NCBI GenBank assembly: GCA_949746285.1
Contig: CATJZH010000117.1
Location: 1 to 18,140 of the forward strand
Reading direction: 5' to 3'
Length of the DNA stretch: 18,140 nucleotides
Source: an uncultured Clostridia bacterium
GTDB lineage: Bacteria; Bacillota; Clostridia; TANB77; CAG-508
In this document: piece after piece, positions 1 to 7,723 of the stretch
Numbering within the stretch: the first letter of the stretch is position 1
How the letters are laid out: every line of letters starts with the position of its first letter
The notes under the pieces: model-generated
Database searches by the model: none
Told to the model about the DNA's origin: nothing
Seen by the model: the letters and a program-made list of their open reading frames with translations, nothing else
Program-made: the position numbers and the translations under genes

Positions 1-73
<73 letters not shown>

Positions 74-87
74 ATAAGACAATATCT

Positions 88-116
88 ATAATAACACATG
101 GTGGTAGTTTTGTCAA
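88..116 (-). promoter_or_regulatory. Promoter of tRNA-Arg(TCT)
   Basis: On the minus strand TTGACA (111-116), a 17-base spacer and TATTAT (88-93) match the vegetative sigma-factor consensus. The -10 box ends 14 bases before the mature tRNA 5' end. Confidence 0.8.
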
Positions 117-170
117 TACATAAAAGTAAAAATATGTTTTAATAAAAGTTTAATTAAGAAAATATAAAAA

Positions 171-203
171 CACTGTAAGATATTATTTTTAAATCTTACA
201 GTG
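171..203 (-). terminator. Rho-independent terminator of tRNA-Arg(ACG)
   Basis: An 11-bp perfect stem (171-181 with 193-203) with an 11-base loop is followed on the minus strand by TTTTTATATT. It starts 12 bases after the CCA end of the tRNA-Arg(ACG) gene and separates it from tRNA-Arg(TCT), so the two tRNAs are independent transcription units. Confidence 0.85.
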
Positions 204-214
204 AGAGTTGTTAA

Positions 215-291
215 TGGTGCACTCAGAGGGATTCGAACCCCCGACCTCCCGGTTCGTAGCCGAACGCTCTATCCAGCTAAGCTATGAGTGC
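215..291 (-). tRNA. tRNA-Arg (anticodon ACG), CCA encoded
   Basis: The cloverleaf on the minus strand has acceptor GCACTCA paired with TGAGTGC (seven perfect pairs), D stem GCTT/GAGC, anticodon loop CTACGAA (anticodon ACG, expected to carry inosine at position 34 and read CGN codons) and T loop TTCGAAT. The discriminator is A (218) and the genome encodes CCA at 215-217. A consensus promoter and a terminator flank it. Confidence 0.96.
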
Positions 292-307
292 AAATATAAC
301 ATAGATA

Positions 308-336
308 ATTATAAACTTCTAAGTTTAATTTGTCAA
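308..336 (-). promoter_or_regulatory. Promoter of tRNA-Arg(ACG)
   Basis: On the minus strand TTGACA (331-336), a 17-base spacer and TATAAT (308-313) give a perfect consensus promoter. It points away from the divergent promoter of the DUF5711-like gene that begins about 20 bases further right. Confidence 0.88.
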
Positions 337-354
337 TAATTTTGGGGATTTCAC

Positions 355-383
355 TTGCAAAAAACGACTATAATTGGTATGAT
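355..383 (+). promoter_or_regulatory. Promoter of the DUF5711-cvpA operon
   Basis: TTGCAA (355-360), a 17-base spacer and TATGAT (378-383) preceded by TGG form an extended -10 promoter. A further TATAAT at 369-374 overlaps but has no good -35 partner. Initiation near 390 would give a leader of about 28 bases that contains the AGGTGA ribosome binding site (405-410). The promoter lies over the apparent in-frame TTG at 355, which argues against that codon as the start. Confidence 0.6.
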
Positions 384-417
384 AATACATAGAAAAAATC
401 TTATAGGTGATTATAGA

Positions 418-1581
418 GTGAAAGAAGAAAATAGGAGTAATCATATAAAAACAATTTCTAAAATAATAGTTATAGTATTTTTAGTATTTGTGATAGTAAT
501 GGTAAGTGCAAGATATTTAACTGATGAAGATTTTAGAAGTTATATAGATACAAATATATTAAAAAAAGAAGTTTCAGAAACTACTCTTAATGCAATAGAA
601 ATAGATTCAGAAACAAATCCAACTATATATTCATATGATAAATATATAACAATACTTAGTAAAAACAAATTAAAAGAATATACAGCAAATGGAAAAGTAG
701 AAGTAGAATTAGATGTTAATGTAGCAGTACCATTAATAGCATCTAATGGTAAATATATGGTAATAGCAGAAAAAGATGGTCAAAAAATATATTTAATTTC
801 TGGAACAAACATATTATGGAATGGTGAAATTGAAGGAAACATTTCTAATATAAATGTAAACAAAAATGGATATATAAGTGTAGTTATAAAAAATACAACA
901 TATAAATCAGTTGTTGCTTTTTTTGATTTAACTGGAAAAGAATTATTTAGAACATATTTATCTACAAGTTATGTTGTATGTACAGATATTTCACCAAATA
1001 ATAAATACTTAGCAATTGGAGAAGTAGACTATTCAGGGACTGTTATAAAATCTAATGTAAAAATAATATCAGTAGATGATGCTCAAAAAGATCCAGAGAA
1101 TTGTATTGTGTATACATATGAATCAGATAATGGTGAAATTATTACAAACATGAATTATCAAAATAAAGATTTTGTTATATGTATGTTTAATGACTATATT
1201 CAAAAAGTTACAACACAGTCTAATGAAAGATTATATGAAAACAAAGATAAAGATTTATTTATAGATATAAATTTAAATGATACTATTGCTATTATTGATA
1301 AACAGTCATCAGGATTATTTTCATATGAGTATGAAGTAATAGTAAAAAATACTAATAATAAATCTGAAAGTTTATATATTTTAAATAGTGATTTACCTAA
1401 AACAATGTCTACAAGTGGAAATAATATAGCCTTAAATTTAGGAAATGAAGTTCAAATAATAAATACTAGTGGTTGGTTGTTAAAAAAATATATTTCAAGT
1501 AAACAAATAAAAGGCATAGTAGTAGGGGACACTATTGTAGGAATTATATATAAGAATAGAATTGAAATAATTAGTTTATAA
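418..1581 (+). CDS. DUF5711-like membrane-anchored beta-propeller protein
   Basis: The product is 387 residues: a short charged cytosolic head, one membrane segment (about residues 13-32) and a large extracytoplasmic part. That part has repeated short beta strands such as SNGKYMVIAEKDGQKIYL and SPNNKYLAIGEVDYSG, typical of WD40- or YncE-like propellers. The order, one N-terminal helix plus propeller directly before a CvpA gene, matches what is known of the DUF5711 family in Clostridia; the biochemical role is unknown. I choose GTG at 418 because AGGTGA sits 7 bases upstream. The frame stays open back to a TTG at 355 (408 residues), but that codon has no ribosome binding site and lies inside the promoter. 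The next gene follows after 13 bases, so the two are co-transcribed. The DUF5711 name rests on architecture and context rather than a profile match. Confidence 0.75.
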   Translation: MKEENRSNHIKTISKIIVIVFLVFVIVMVSARYLTDEDFRSYIDTNILKKEVSETTLNAIEIDSETNPTIYSYDKYITILSKNKLKEYTANGKVEVELDVNVAVPLIASNGKYMVIAEKDGQKIYLISGTNILWNGEIEGNISNINVNKNGYISVVIKNTTYKSVVAFFDLTGKELFRTYLSTSYVVCTDISPNNKYLAIGEVDYSGTVIKSNVKIISVDDAQKDPENCIVYTYESDNGEIITNMNYQNKDFVICMFNDYIQKVTTQSNERLYENKDKDLFIDINLNDTIAIIDKQSSGLFSYEYEVIVKNTNNKSESLYILNSDLPKTMSTSGNNIALNLGNEVQIINTSGWLLKKYISSKQIKGIVVGDTIVGIIYKNRIEIISL

Positions 1582-1594
1582 AAGGAGAAAGAAT

Positions 1595-2263
1595 ATGGGT
1601 GGAATTTTAGTTGATATACTTATAGCTTCAATAATAGTTTCAGTATCATATATAGGATATAAAAAAGGTTTAACTTCTGTATTATACAAAATTATTGCAT
1701 TCATTTTATCAATAATTATAGTATTTATTTTATATAAACCAGTATCAAATACAATTATAGAAAATACTAGTCTAGATGAAAATATTGCTTCCACAATAAA
1801 AGAAGTATTACCAGAAGAACTTTTTTTAGAGGGAAATAAAGCAGAAGATGATAATTCACAAATTTCAGAAGGTATAATATATCTTATAAATGGATATATA
1901 GCTGAGGCGGTAGCTAAAGCAGAGCATGATACAGTAAACTATGTTTCTGTACAATTGTCATATTTTTTTATTAGAGTAATTACAATAGTAATTTTATATA
2001 TAGTTTCAAGAATTTTATTAATAGTTCTAAAATTTGCAACAAATATAATTGCTAGTTTGCCTATAATAAGTACTGTTAATAAATCTGGTGGACTAATATA
2101 TGGCGTTTTAAAATCATTTATTATAATATATGCAATTTTAGCAGTGCTATCAGCTTTTTCACCAATAATAAGTTCATGGGGAATTATATCAGCAATAGAA
2201 AGTTCATGGATTGGAAAAGCGATGTATAATAATAATATTATATTAAATTTAATAATAAAATAA
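1595..2263 (+). CDS. CvpA family membrane protein
   Basis: A 222-residue integral membrane protein. The N-terminus reads VDILIASIIVSVSYIGYKKG and is followed by a second hydrophobic segment ending near residue 50, the pattern of the CvpA family. A soluble stretch (about 50-110, acidic) comes next, then two more hydrophobic segments (about 123-150 and 167-190), with a GGLIYGVLKS motif near residue 165. In Escherichia coli CvpA is linked to colicin V production and envelope stress; in Firmicutes its role is not defined. The start is well supported by AAAGGAG 7 bases upstream. It is the second gene of the operon with the DUF5711-like protein and is followed by a hairpin. Confidence 0.85.
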   Translation: MGGILVDILIASIIVSVSYIGYKKGLTSVLYKIIAFILSIIIVFILYKPVSNTIIENTSLDENIASTIKEVLPEELFLEGNKAEDDNSQISEGIIYLINGYIAEAVAKAEHDTVNYVSVQLSYFFIRVITIVILYIVSRILLIVLKFATNIIASLPIISTVNKSGGLIYGVLKSFIIIYAILAVLSAFSPIISSWGIISAIESSWIGKAMYNNNIILNLIIK

Positions 2264-2267
2264 CAAG

Positions 2268-2301
2268 AAGGGCAGACTATATAGGATATAAGTCTGTCTT
2301 T
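2268..2301 (+). terminator. Weak terminator-like hairpin after the CvpA gene
   Basis: The arms 2268-2278 and 2291-2301 pair over 11 positions, including G-T pairs, around a 12-base loop. Only three T follow the core stem, so termination may be partial and some transcription may continue into the LCP gene. Confidence 0.5.
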
Positions 2302-2366
2302 ACATATTAATAAAATATGAACTAAAGATAAAACAAAACATTAGTATAATAACGAGGTGTTTATTT

Positions 2367-3569
2367 TTGAATAGAATCAATGATAATAGAAAAATGAAGA
2401 AACAGAAAAAGAATAAAAAGGATTATAATCAAAAGCAAGAGAAGGTAAAAAGAAACGTTGAAAGAACAAACTATAGTAGAGAAGCAAAAAAAAGAAAAGT
2501 ACCTAATAAAAAGTCACAAAATAAACCAATGATGTGGAAACAAGAAGAGGATAATCCTAAAAAAGTAAAAAATAGAAAAAAAGCAGAGAAGATAAATAAA
2601 AAACAAGAAAAGAAAAAAAACAAGAAAAGATTTTCTTTATTAAGATTTATAGGAAAATTATTATTAGTTATTTTAATTTTACTTGTTATATTAGGAGCTG
2701 TTTTTTACTATAAAGTTCAAGAAAATGGTGGAGGAATAAGAGGTGCACTTATAACAGTTTTAGGTCTGTCACCAGAGGAAATAGAAAATTTAGAACCGAT
2801 AAATGTTCTTTTACTTGGAATTAGTGAGGATATAGAAACAAAACTTACAGATACAATAATAGTTTGTTCATATAATCCAAAAAACCAAACAGCATCTATG
2901 ATTTCGATTCCAAGAGATACTTTTGTTGGGAAAAATAAAAACAAAGCAAAAGGAACAGATAAGATTAATTCGTTATATGCCAGAAACCCAGATAAACTAA
3001 TCAAAGAAGTTTCTGAAATAACTGGGATAAATCTAGATTATTATGCAGTAGTAAATAATAATGCATTAATACAAATCGTAGATATAATAGGAGAAATCGA
3101 GTTTGAGGTTCCAATAAATATGGATTATGATGACCCAACACAAGATTTACACATTCATTTTAAAAAAGGTATGCAAAAAATAGATGGTGAAAAAGCAGAA
3201 TTACTTTTAAGATTCAGACATAATAATGATGGAAGTTCTTATCCAGTAGAATATGGTGATAATGATTATGGTAGAATGAAAACTCAAAGAGCTTTTATTA
3301 GTGAAACAATGAAACAAACATTAGTTATTGAAAATATAACAAAAGCAAGACAAATAGTAAATACAGTTTTTGAAAATATAGAAACTAATATAGATACTAA
3401 AGCTTTATTACCATATATTCCAGTAGCTGTAGAATTTGACGTAAATACAATTATAAGTAAACAGCTACCAGGGGAATCTGAAAAATTGAATGATTTATGG
3501 TTTTTTGTACACGATAAAAAAGAGACAAAGAAAATGGTACAAGAAGTGCAAGACGAAATAAATAATTAA
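2367..3569 (+). CDS. LCP (LytR-CpsA-Psr) family glycopolymer ligase
   Basis: The 400-residue protein has a highly basic, low-complexity cytosolic head (residues 1-88, about 30 Lys and 8 Arg), a membrane helix (about 91-115) and an extracellular LCP domain (about 145-315). LCP proteins move teichoic acids or other glycopolymers from an undecaprenyl-pyrophosphate carrier to peptidoglycan. Family hallmarks are visible: the NVLLLGIS strand, TDTI (Asp162), SIPRDT with Arg183 and Asp184, the LLRFRH motif (Arg282, Arg284), and YGRMKTQRAFI (Arg303, Arg308), close to the usual GRxxRQ motif. The start is TTG, supported by GAGGTG 6 bases upstream; the next ATG, ten codons in, has no ribosome binding site. 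It converges on the carboxypeptidase gene across a shared terminator. Which polymer it attaches cannot be told. Confidence 0.93.
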   Translation: MNRINDNRKMKKQKKNKKDYNQKQEKVKRNVERTNYSREAKKRKVPNKKSQNKPMMWKQEEDNPKKVKNRKKAEKINKKQEKKKNKKRFSLLRFIGKLLLVILILLVILGAVFYYKVQENGGGIRGALITVLGLSPEEIENLEPINVLLLGISEDIETKLTDTIIVCSYNPKNQTASMISIPRDTFVGKNKNKAKGTDKINSLYARNPDKLIKEVSEITGINLDYYAVVNNNALIQIVDIIGEIEFEVPINMDYDDPTQDLHIHFKKGMQKIDGEKAELLLRFRHNNDGSSYPVEYGDNDYGRMKTQRAFISETMKQTLVIENITKARQIVNTVFENIETNIDTKALLPYIPVAVEFDVNTIISKQLPGESEKLNDLWFFVHDKKETKKMVQEVQDEINN

Positions 3570-3571
3570 TA

Positions 3572-3601
3572 AAAAGCTTGCTTTTTTTTAAGCAAGCTTT
3601 T
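3572..3601. terminator. Bidirectional terminator between the LCP and carboxypeptidase genes
   Basis: A 12-bp stem (3572-3583 with 3590-3601) with a six-T loop and GC-rich core AGCTTGCT/AGCAAGCT. T runs lie at the base of the stem on both strands, so it serves both convergent genes. Confidence 0.9.
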
Positions 3602-3614
3602 ATAATATAAATTA

Positions 3615-4829
3615 TTATTTTCTCTTTCTCTTTTTCTTAGATATAAAAGATGATAAAATAAGTAATGTAAATCCAACAATTATAAGTATAATACTAACAT
3701 CCATATTTTTTTCAACATCAGTATTTGCTATTAAATTAGATTCATATTCTGTTCCATCTATATTATATTTTACATGTCCCAAAACAGTTCCTTTTGTAAT
3801 AGGAGCTAAAATGTTTTCCTGTAGTGTTATTTCAGGTGTAATTGAGTCAAAATCTAAAGTTTTATTGTGTAGTGCATATATATCATTATCAATAACTAAA
3901 TCCAAATTTTTTGTTTCTTTAGTTCCATTTTCAACTTCAATTGTTTTTAAAATAGAACTTTTAGGTATAAGAGTAGTAAAAGTGTAGTTGTTATATCCAT
4001 ATTCAAGTAAATTTTTTGAATCTATATATCTTTCATTTAATCCTGAATTTGTAGTACCTCCATTTAAAACAACCGAAATAAATTCTAAGTTATCTTTTGA
4101 ACTTTGAGCAACTAGACAATTACCAGCTTGTGCAGTATGGCCCGTTTTTACTCCAATTGTATTTTCATAAAAATAACGACTTTTAGAATTTAATAATTCA
4201 TTTGTTGTATGAAAAACTCTATCAAGACTAGAATGTTTATTGGTTTCAGGTAAAGTATATGAAGTTTTAGATACTATTTCTCTAAAAGTTTCGTTTTTCA
4301 TAGCATAATTTGCCATAAGATATAAATCATATGCTGTAGTATAGTGAGTATCATCATGTATACCATTAGGATTTACAAAATGAGTATTTGTGCATCCAAT
4401 TTCCAAAGCTTTTTTATTCATCATATCAGAGAAGCCTGAAACTGAACCTCCAACATATTCTGCTAAAACATATGCAGCATCATTTGCAGATGGAATCATT
4501 AGTACATGAAGCAAATCATTTACAGTAAGTTCTTCACCAGCACTAATATTACAAGTGACGTAGCCAGAAGGGATATTTTCTAAAGCTGACTGAGGAACTG
4601 TTACTATATCAGTAAGGTTGCAATTTTCAATTACCAAAATACCTGTTAATATTTTAGTAGTACTAGCTGGAAACATTTTTTTAGTTGAATTTTTCTCGAA
4701 TAAAACTTTGCCAGTACTTACTTCAACAAGTAATCCTGCTTCAGATCCTATATTTATTTCTGAAGCAAATATATTTAAGTGAATGCAAATTATAAAAATA
4801 AATATTAATAAAAGAGTTTTAAATTTCAT
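3615..4829 (-). CDS. Serine-type D-Ala-D-Ala carboxypeptidase (peptidase S11, DacF/PBP5 type)
   Basis: A 404-residue penicillin-binding protein that trims the terminal D-alanine from peptidoglycan stem peptides outside the cell. An N-terminal signal sequence (about residues 1-22, ending near FAS) is followed by the S11 catalytic domain with all three motifs: STTK (Ser56 nucleophile, Lys59), SAN (Ser114-Asn116) and KTG (228-230). A beta-rich C-terminal domain (about 285-372) follows, then a C-terminal membrane helix (about 378-397) and a basic tail KKKRKRK. A real transmembrane helix at this end replaces the amphipathic anchor of PBP5. The ATG start has GGAGG 4-5 bases upstream. A TTGAAC-17-TATTAT promoter precedes it, back to back with comEA. 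Confidence 0.95.
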   Translation of the reverse strand: MKFKTLLLIFIFIICIHLNIFASEINIGSEAGLLVEVSTGKVLFEKNSTKKMFPASTTKILTGILVIENCNLTDIVTVPQSALENIPSGYVTCNISAGEELTVNDLLHVLMIPSANDAAYVLAEYVGGSVSGFSDMMNKKALEIGCTNTHFVNPNGIHDDTHYTTAYDLYLMANYAMKNETFREIVSKTSYTLPETNKHSSLDRVFHTTNELLNSKSRYFYENTIGVKTGHTAQAGNCLVAQSSKDNLEFISVVLNGGTTNSGLNERYIDSKNLLEYGYNNYTFTTLIPKSSILKTIEVENGTKETKNLDLVIDNDIYALHNKTLDFDSITPEITLQENILAPITKGTVLGHVKYNIDGTEYESNLIANTDVEKNMDVSIILIIVGFTLLILSSFISKKKRKRK

Positions 4830-4861
4830 AATTCCTCCAATATATAAATTACGTTTTTAAC

Positions 4862-4890
4862 ATAATATATCAAAATTTAATAAAGTTCAA
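4862..4890 (-). promoter_or_regulatory. Promoter of the carboxypeptidase gene
   Basis: On the minus strand TTGAAC (4885-4890), a 17-base spacer and TATTAT (4862-4867). The -10 ends 32 bases before the ATG, leaving room for the GGAGG ribosome binding site. Confidence 0.7.
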
Positions 4891-4924
4891 TACGTATAGA
4901 ACCTAAAATAGAAAGGAGACAAAA

Positions 4925-5539
4925 ATGGCAGATAAAAAGGAAGCATTAAAAATAATTTGTATAGCAATTATAATTGTTATAGCTATAGGATACAATTTTA
5001 TATATAAAAAAGATTCAAATGAAGAATATGATTATTCTGAAATAGTTACTAATGAAAATATTGAAGTTACAAAAGAAGAAGAGGAAAAAATAAAAGTATA
5101 CGTAACAGGGCAAGTAAATTCCCCTGGTGTAATAGAATTAGAACATGGAGCAAGAATTGAGGATGCTATTATTTTGTCAGGAGGAACTACAAAGTTAGCT
5201 AATTTAAGTTTAATAAATTTAGCTTACAGTCTAGAAGATGGAGAAAAATTATATATTCCAAGTTTGAATGAAAATTTTTCAGAAGAATATATTACAAAAG
5301 AAAATGCAGAAGGAATTATAGAAAGTACTAATTCTAAGAGTAATTCTAAGGTGAATATAAATACAGGAGGAATTAATGAACTTTCGAGTTTGCCAGGTGT
5401 TGGAGAATCATTAGCACAAAAGATAATTACATATAGAGAACAAAATGGAAAGTTTAAAAAAATTGAAGATTTAAAAAATGTAAGTGGAATAGGGGATAAA
5501 AAGTATGAAAGTTTAAAAGAATATATTTCTGTGAAATAA
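4925..5539 (+). CDS. comEA: ComEA-like DNA-binding protein (SLBB plus helix-hairpin-helix)
   Basis: The 204-residue protein has the classical ComEA layout: a membrane anchor (about residues 9-26), an acidic linker, an SLBB domain (about 56-113, starting KVYVTGQVNSPGV) and two helix-hairpin-helix motifs (about 143-202, with VNINTG, LPGVGESLAQKI and VSGIGDKKYESLK). ComEA binds incoming double-stranded DNA at the cell surface and passes it to the ComEC channel. No comEC or other competence gene is visible nearby, so whether the cell is transformable cannot be judged here; in many Clostridia comEA occurs without proven competence. The start has AAAGGAG with 7-8 base spacing. No convincing promoter is seen on this strand. 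A terminator follows at once. Confidence 0.93.
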   Translation: MADKKEALKIICIAIIIVIAIGYNFIYKKDSNEEYDYSEIVTNENIEVTKEEEEKIKVYVTGQVNSPGVIELEHGARIEDAIILSGGTTKLANLSLINLAYSLEDGEKLYIPSLNENFSEEYITKENAEGIIESTNSKSNSKVNINTGGINELSSLPGVGESLAQKIITYREQNGKFKKIEDLKNVSGIGDKKYESLKEYISVK

Positions 5540-5540
5540 A

Positions 5541-5570
5541 AAATAAATCCTCTAGGATAAGGATTTATTT
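5541..5570. terminator. Bidirectional terminator between comEA and the pilin-like gene
   Basis: An inverted repeat (5541-5551 with 5560-5570, 11 bp, 8-base loop) lies directly after the comEA stop. On the minus strand it is followed by a run of six T; on the plus strand by TTTTG. It suits the convergent arrangement. Confidence 0.8.
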
Positions 5571-5594
5571 TGTATATGAAATTTAAATTAAATT

Positions 5595-5993
5595 TTATGA
5601 TTCTGTAAATGCACCAGCAAATTGTTTGATAATTCCTAAAATACCACTTGCTGCGAATAATACGATAGCACCTACAACATAAACAACGGCATGTTTTTTG
5701 ATTTCAGCTTTATCACCTGGAGCTGCAGAAATGTATTTGATAGCAAGAACTACTAACATTATAATTGCAACACCAACACCAATTATTTGAATAACTGTGA
5801 TAAGACTTCCTATAATTTTATTAGCTGTTCCAGAAGCACCTGTTGAATCAGAAGCATTTTGGAACATAGTATAAGCTGAAACATCAGTAGCTTTTGCTGG
5901 TGTTGAACTAGCGTTTACAATTGTGAAAACTGAAGCTACTAAAGTAATTGCAACTAAAGCCATTGCTAATAATTTAATTGTACTTTTCTTCAT
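5595..5993 (-). CDS. Type IV secretion pilin-like small membrane protein (TrbC/VirB2-like)
   Basis: The 132-residue protein has a signal peptide (residues 1-28, probable cleavage after VNA), a short Ser/Thr/Ala-rich exterior segment (29-57) and two hydrophobic helices (about 59-88 and 102-124). These are joined by a short polar loop, SAAPGDKAEIKKH. This layout, with an APGDKAEIKKHA-like loop and a GILGIIKQF ending, is that of T4SS pilin-like proteins (VirB2/TrbC, including the Gram-positive pilin-like group). Pilins of this kind build the surface filament or channel of conjugation systems. No other secretion or conjugation gene is within the window, so either it works with distant partners or has another role. 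It has a consensus promoter and a strong AAAGGAGG site 8 bases from ATG, suggesting high expression. The family call is by pattern, not by search. Confidence 0.78.
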   Translation of the reverse strand: MKKSTIKLLAMALVAITLVASVFTIVNASSTPAKATDVSAYTMFQNASDSTGASGTANKIIGSLITVIQIIGVGVAIIMLVVLAIKYISAAPGDKAEIKKHAVVYVVGAIVLFAASGILGIIKQFAGAFTES

Positions 5994-6024
5994 AATAAAA
6001 TCCTCCTTTTATCATACTATATAT

Positions 6025-6053
6025 ATTATATACCATTTTTTTACTTTTTTCAA
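6025..6053 (-). promoter_or_regulatory. Promoter of the pilin-like gene
   Basis: On the minus strand TTGAAA (6048-6053), a 17-base spacer and TATAAT (6025-6030). The octamer TACTATAT occurs between promoter and gene (6015-6022) and again, as an inverted pair, just upstream of the -35 box (6059-6066 and 6077-6084); it could be an operator but the region is very AT-rich. Confidence 0.75.
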
Positions 6054-6123
6054 CAAAAATATAGTATATATTAATTTACTATATATTAACACATAATTTT
6101 TTTAGTGTAAACATTTTTTTATA

Positions 6124-6151
6124 TTGACCGAAAAATTTTTTCATATATAAT
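6124..6151 (+). promoter_or_regulatory. Promoter of the GT-C-like membrane protein gene
   Basis: TTGACC (6124-6129), a 16-base spacer and TATAAT (6146-6151). It is divergent from the pilin promoter, about 70 bases away. Transcription from about 6158 gives a leader of about 50 bases. Confidence 0.72.
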
Positions 6152-6170
6152 ATAAGTAATATATTTTTTG

Positions 6171-6196
6171 AAAGGAGATTTGATACAGTAGTATCA
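6171..6196 (+). promoter_or_regulatory. Shine-Dalgarno separated from its start codon by a hairpin
   Basis: AAAGGAG (6171-6177) lies 29 bases before the ATG at 6207, too far for normal initiation. Between them TGATAC-AGTA-GTATCA (6181-6196) forms a 6-bp stem with a 4-base loop. An in-frame TAA at 6204-6206 rules out an earlier start. Folding would cut the effective spacing to about 13 bases. Confidence 0.5.
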
Positions 6197-6206
6197 TAAT
6201 ATTTAA

Positions 6207-7679
6207 ATGAAGATTAAACTAGATAAAATTCAAAATATAATTCTTGTTGCACTAGTTTTAGCTGTATTTATACTTATTATTTTTGGTAATCCGTTAAGAG
6301 TTGCAGATGAGTTATGGAATTTTCAAAACTTATGTAAAATGTCTAATGGTCTAAAAATATATACCGATGCAAATGTTATTATAACACCAATATTTTTTTA
6401 TATTGCACACATAATATTAAGTATATTTGGAACTAACATCTTAGTTTTTAGAGTGTATAATCTTTTGATATATATAGCTTTTTTTAGTATTGTATATAGA
6501 ATCTTTAAGAACTTAAAAATACCAAATCAATTTATTTTAGCATATATTATATTAGTTATTGAATTTATATTTCAAGTTATAGGTGCTGGTGCTAATTATA
6601 ATATATTAGCAATTGTATTCTGGCTTATAGGATTAAATTTGTATATTACTAAGAAGAATAATAATGTAAACCAAGGTATACTAATATTTTTAATATTCTT
6701 TACAAAACAGAATTTGGGAGCTTTATATGCAATTACGATAATTATTTATGAATTATATAAAAATAAGTTGTCTAAAAAATTTATTATAGATCAGTTTAAG
6801 AAGTTTTTCTTCTTCTTAATACCAACAGCTGTTTTAGCATTATTTATGTATATAGATGGAAATTTATTTGACTTTATAAATTTTGCTTTTGGTGGATTAT
6901 TTGATTTTGGAAAAAATAATGCTTTGCTACCAGAAAGCGGATATCATCCATTGATATTTGTTTTAGCAATATGCTTATATATTTTTATTATAATAAAACG
7001 AGATTTTTTTAAAGAAGTTATTAATAAAGAATGTTTTGAAAATTTAACATTAATTTTTATATTTGCCATAGGAATGAATTTTGTAATTTTTCCTATAGTA
7101 AATATAGCTCATTTAATAATGGCATTACCATTATATTTAATATTCTTATTTTACTTATTTCATATTTTAATATTGGAAAGCTTATTTGGAGATAAAAAAT
7201 ATGAAAAAAATATAAAATGGTTTTGTATAGTTATACTTTTTATACTTTTAATTAGAATATTTGCTAATATGCTTTTTGAAGATGATGCAACTTTTATAAA
7301 AGATAAAGATAGTAATTTCTTTGGTACATATGTATATGATTCTATTCTAGAGAAAAGTGCAGAAGTAGAACAGTATATTTTAGAACAAAATTCTAATGGA
7401 ATTGATGTAATGATTTTATCTTATGATGCAGCGTTTCCAATGATAAACTTAAAACAAAATCACGGAGTTTATGATTTATTATTTAATGGAAATATGGGGT
7501 ATAATGGAATAGAAAAAACTAAACAAGATATTATTGATAGAAAAAATACTCAATTTTTATTAGTTACTGAAGAAGAAGATTTATTTTGGCAAGAATCTAA
7601 AGAAATAAGAGAATTTATTATGGAAAATTTAAATTCAATTGGAGAAATAAACAATTATACAATTTATTCAAATAATTAA
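6207..7679 (+). CDS. Polytopic GT-C-like membrane protein (putative glycosyltransferase)
   Basis: A 490-residue protein with roughly ten or more hydrophobic helices over residues 10-350 and a soluble C-terminal domain (about 365-490). After the first helix comes RVADELWNFQN with Asp34-Glu35; an acidic pair in the first outer loop is the catalytic feature of GT-C fold enzymes (PMT/ArnT type), which take sugars from lipid-phosphate carriers on the outer membrane face. This supports, but does not prove, a glycosyltransferase. The acceptor is unknown; wall polymers or surface proteins are possible given the neighbours. ATG at 6207 follows an in-frame TAA directly, so no earlier start is possible, yet the ribosome binding site is unusually distant. 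It is a single-gene unit with its own promoter, ending in a terminator shared with the convergent ArsC-like gene. Confidence 0.7.
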   Translation: MKIKLDKIQNIILVALVLAVFILIIFGNPLRVADELWNFQNLCKMSNGLKIYTDANVIITPIFFYIAHIILSIFGTNILVFRVYNLLIYIAFFSIVYRIFKNLKIPNQFILAYIILVIEFIFQVIGAGANYNILAIVFWLIGLNLYITKKNNNVNQGILIFLIFFTKQNLGALYAITIIIYELYKNKLSKKFIIDQFKKFFFFLIPTAVLALFMYIDGNLFDFINFAFGGLFDFGKNNALLPESGYHPLIFVLAICLYIFIIIKRDFFKEVINKECFENLTLIFIFAIGMNFVIFPIVNIAHLIMALPLYLIFLFYLFHILILESLFGDKKYEKNIKWFCIVILFILLIRIFANMLFEDDATFIKDKDSNFFGTYVYDSILEKSAEVEQYILEQNSNGIDVMILSYDAAFPMINLKQNHGVYDLLFNGNMGYNGIEKTKQDIIDRKNTQFLLVTEEEDLFWQESKEIREFIMENLNSIGEINNYTIYSNN

Positions 7680-7684
7680 AAATA

Positions 7685-7716
7685 AAAGTGCTGACAAAAT
7701 ATGTTGTCAGCACTTT
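7685..7716. terminator. Terminator between the GT-C-like and ArsC-like genes
   Basis: A 13-bp perfect stem (7685-7697 with 7704-7716) with a 6-base loop. On the minus strand it is followed by TTTTATTTTTA, so it mainly serves the ArsC-like gene; on the plus strand the T run is only three bases. Confidence 0.82.
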
Positions 7717-7723
7717 AGTATAT

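Noticed and set aside
2345..2350. TATAAT upstream of the LCP gene as a promoter
   Set aside because: No acceptable -35 box lies 16-18 bases upstream, and initiation would fall within the GAGGTG ribosome binding site.
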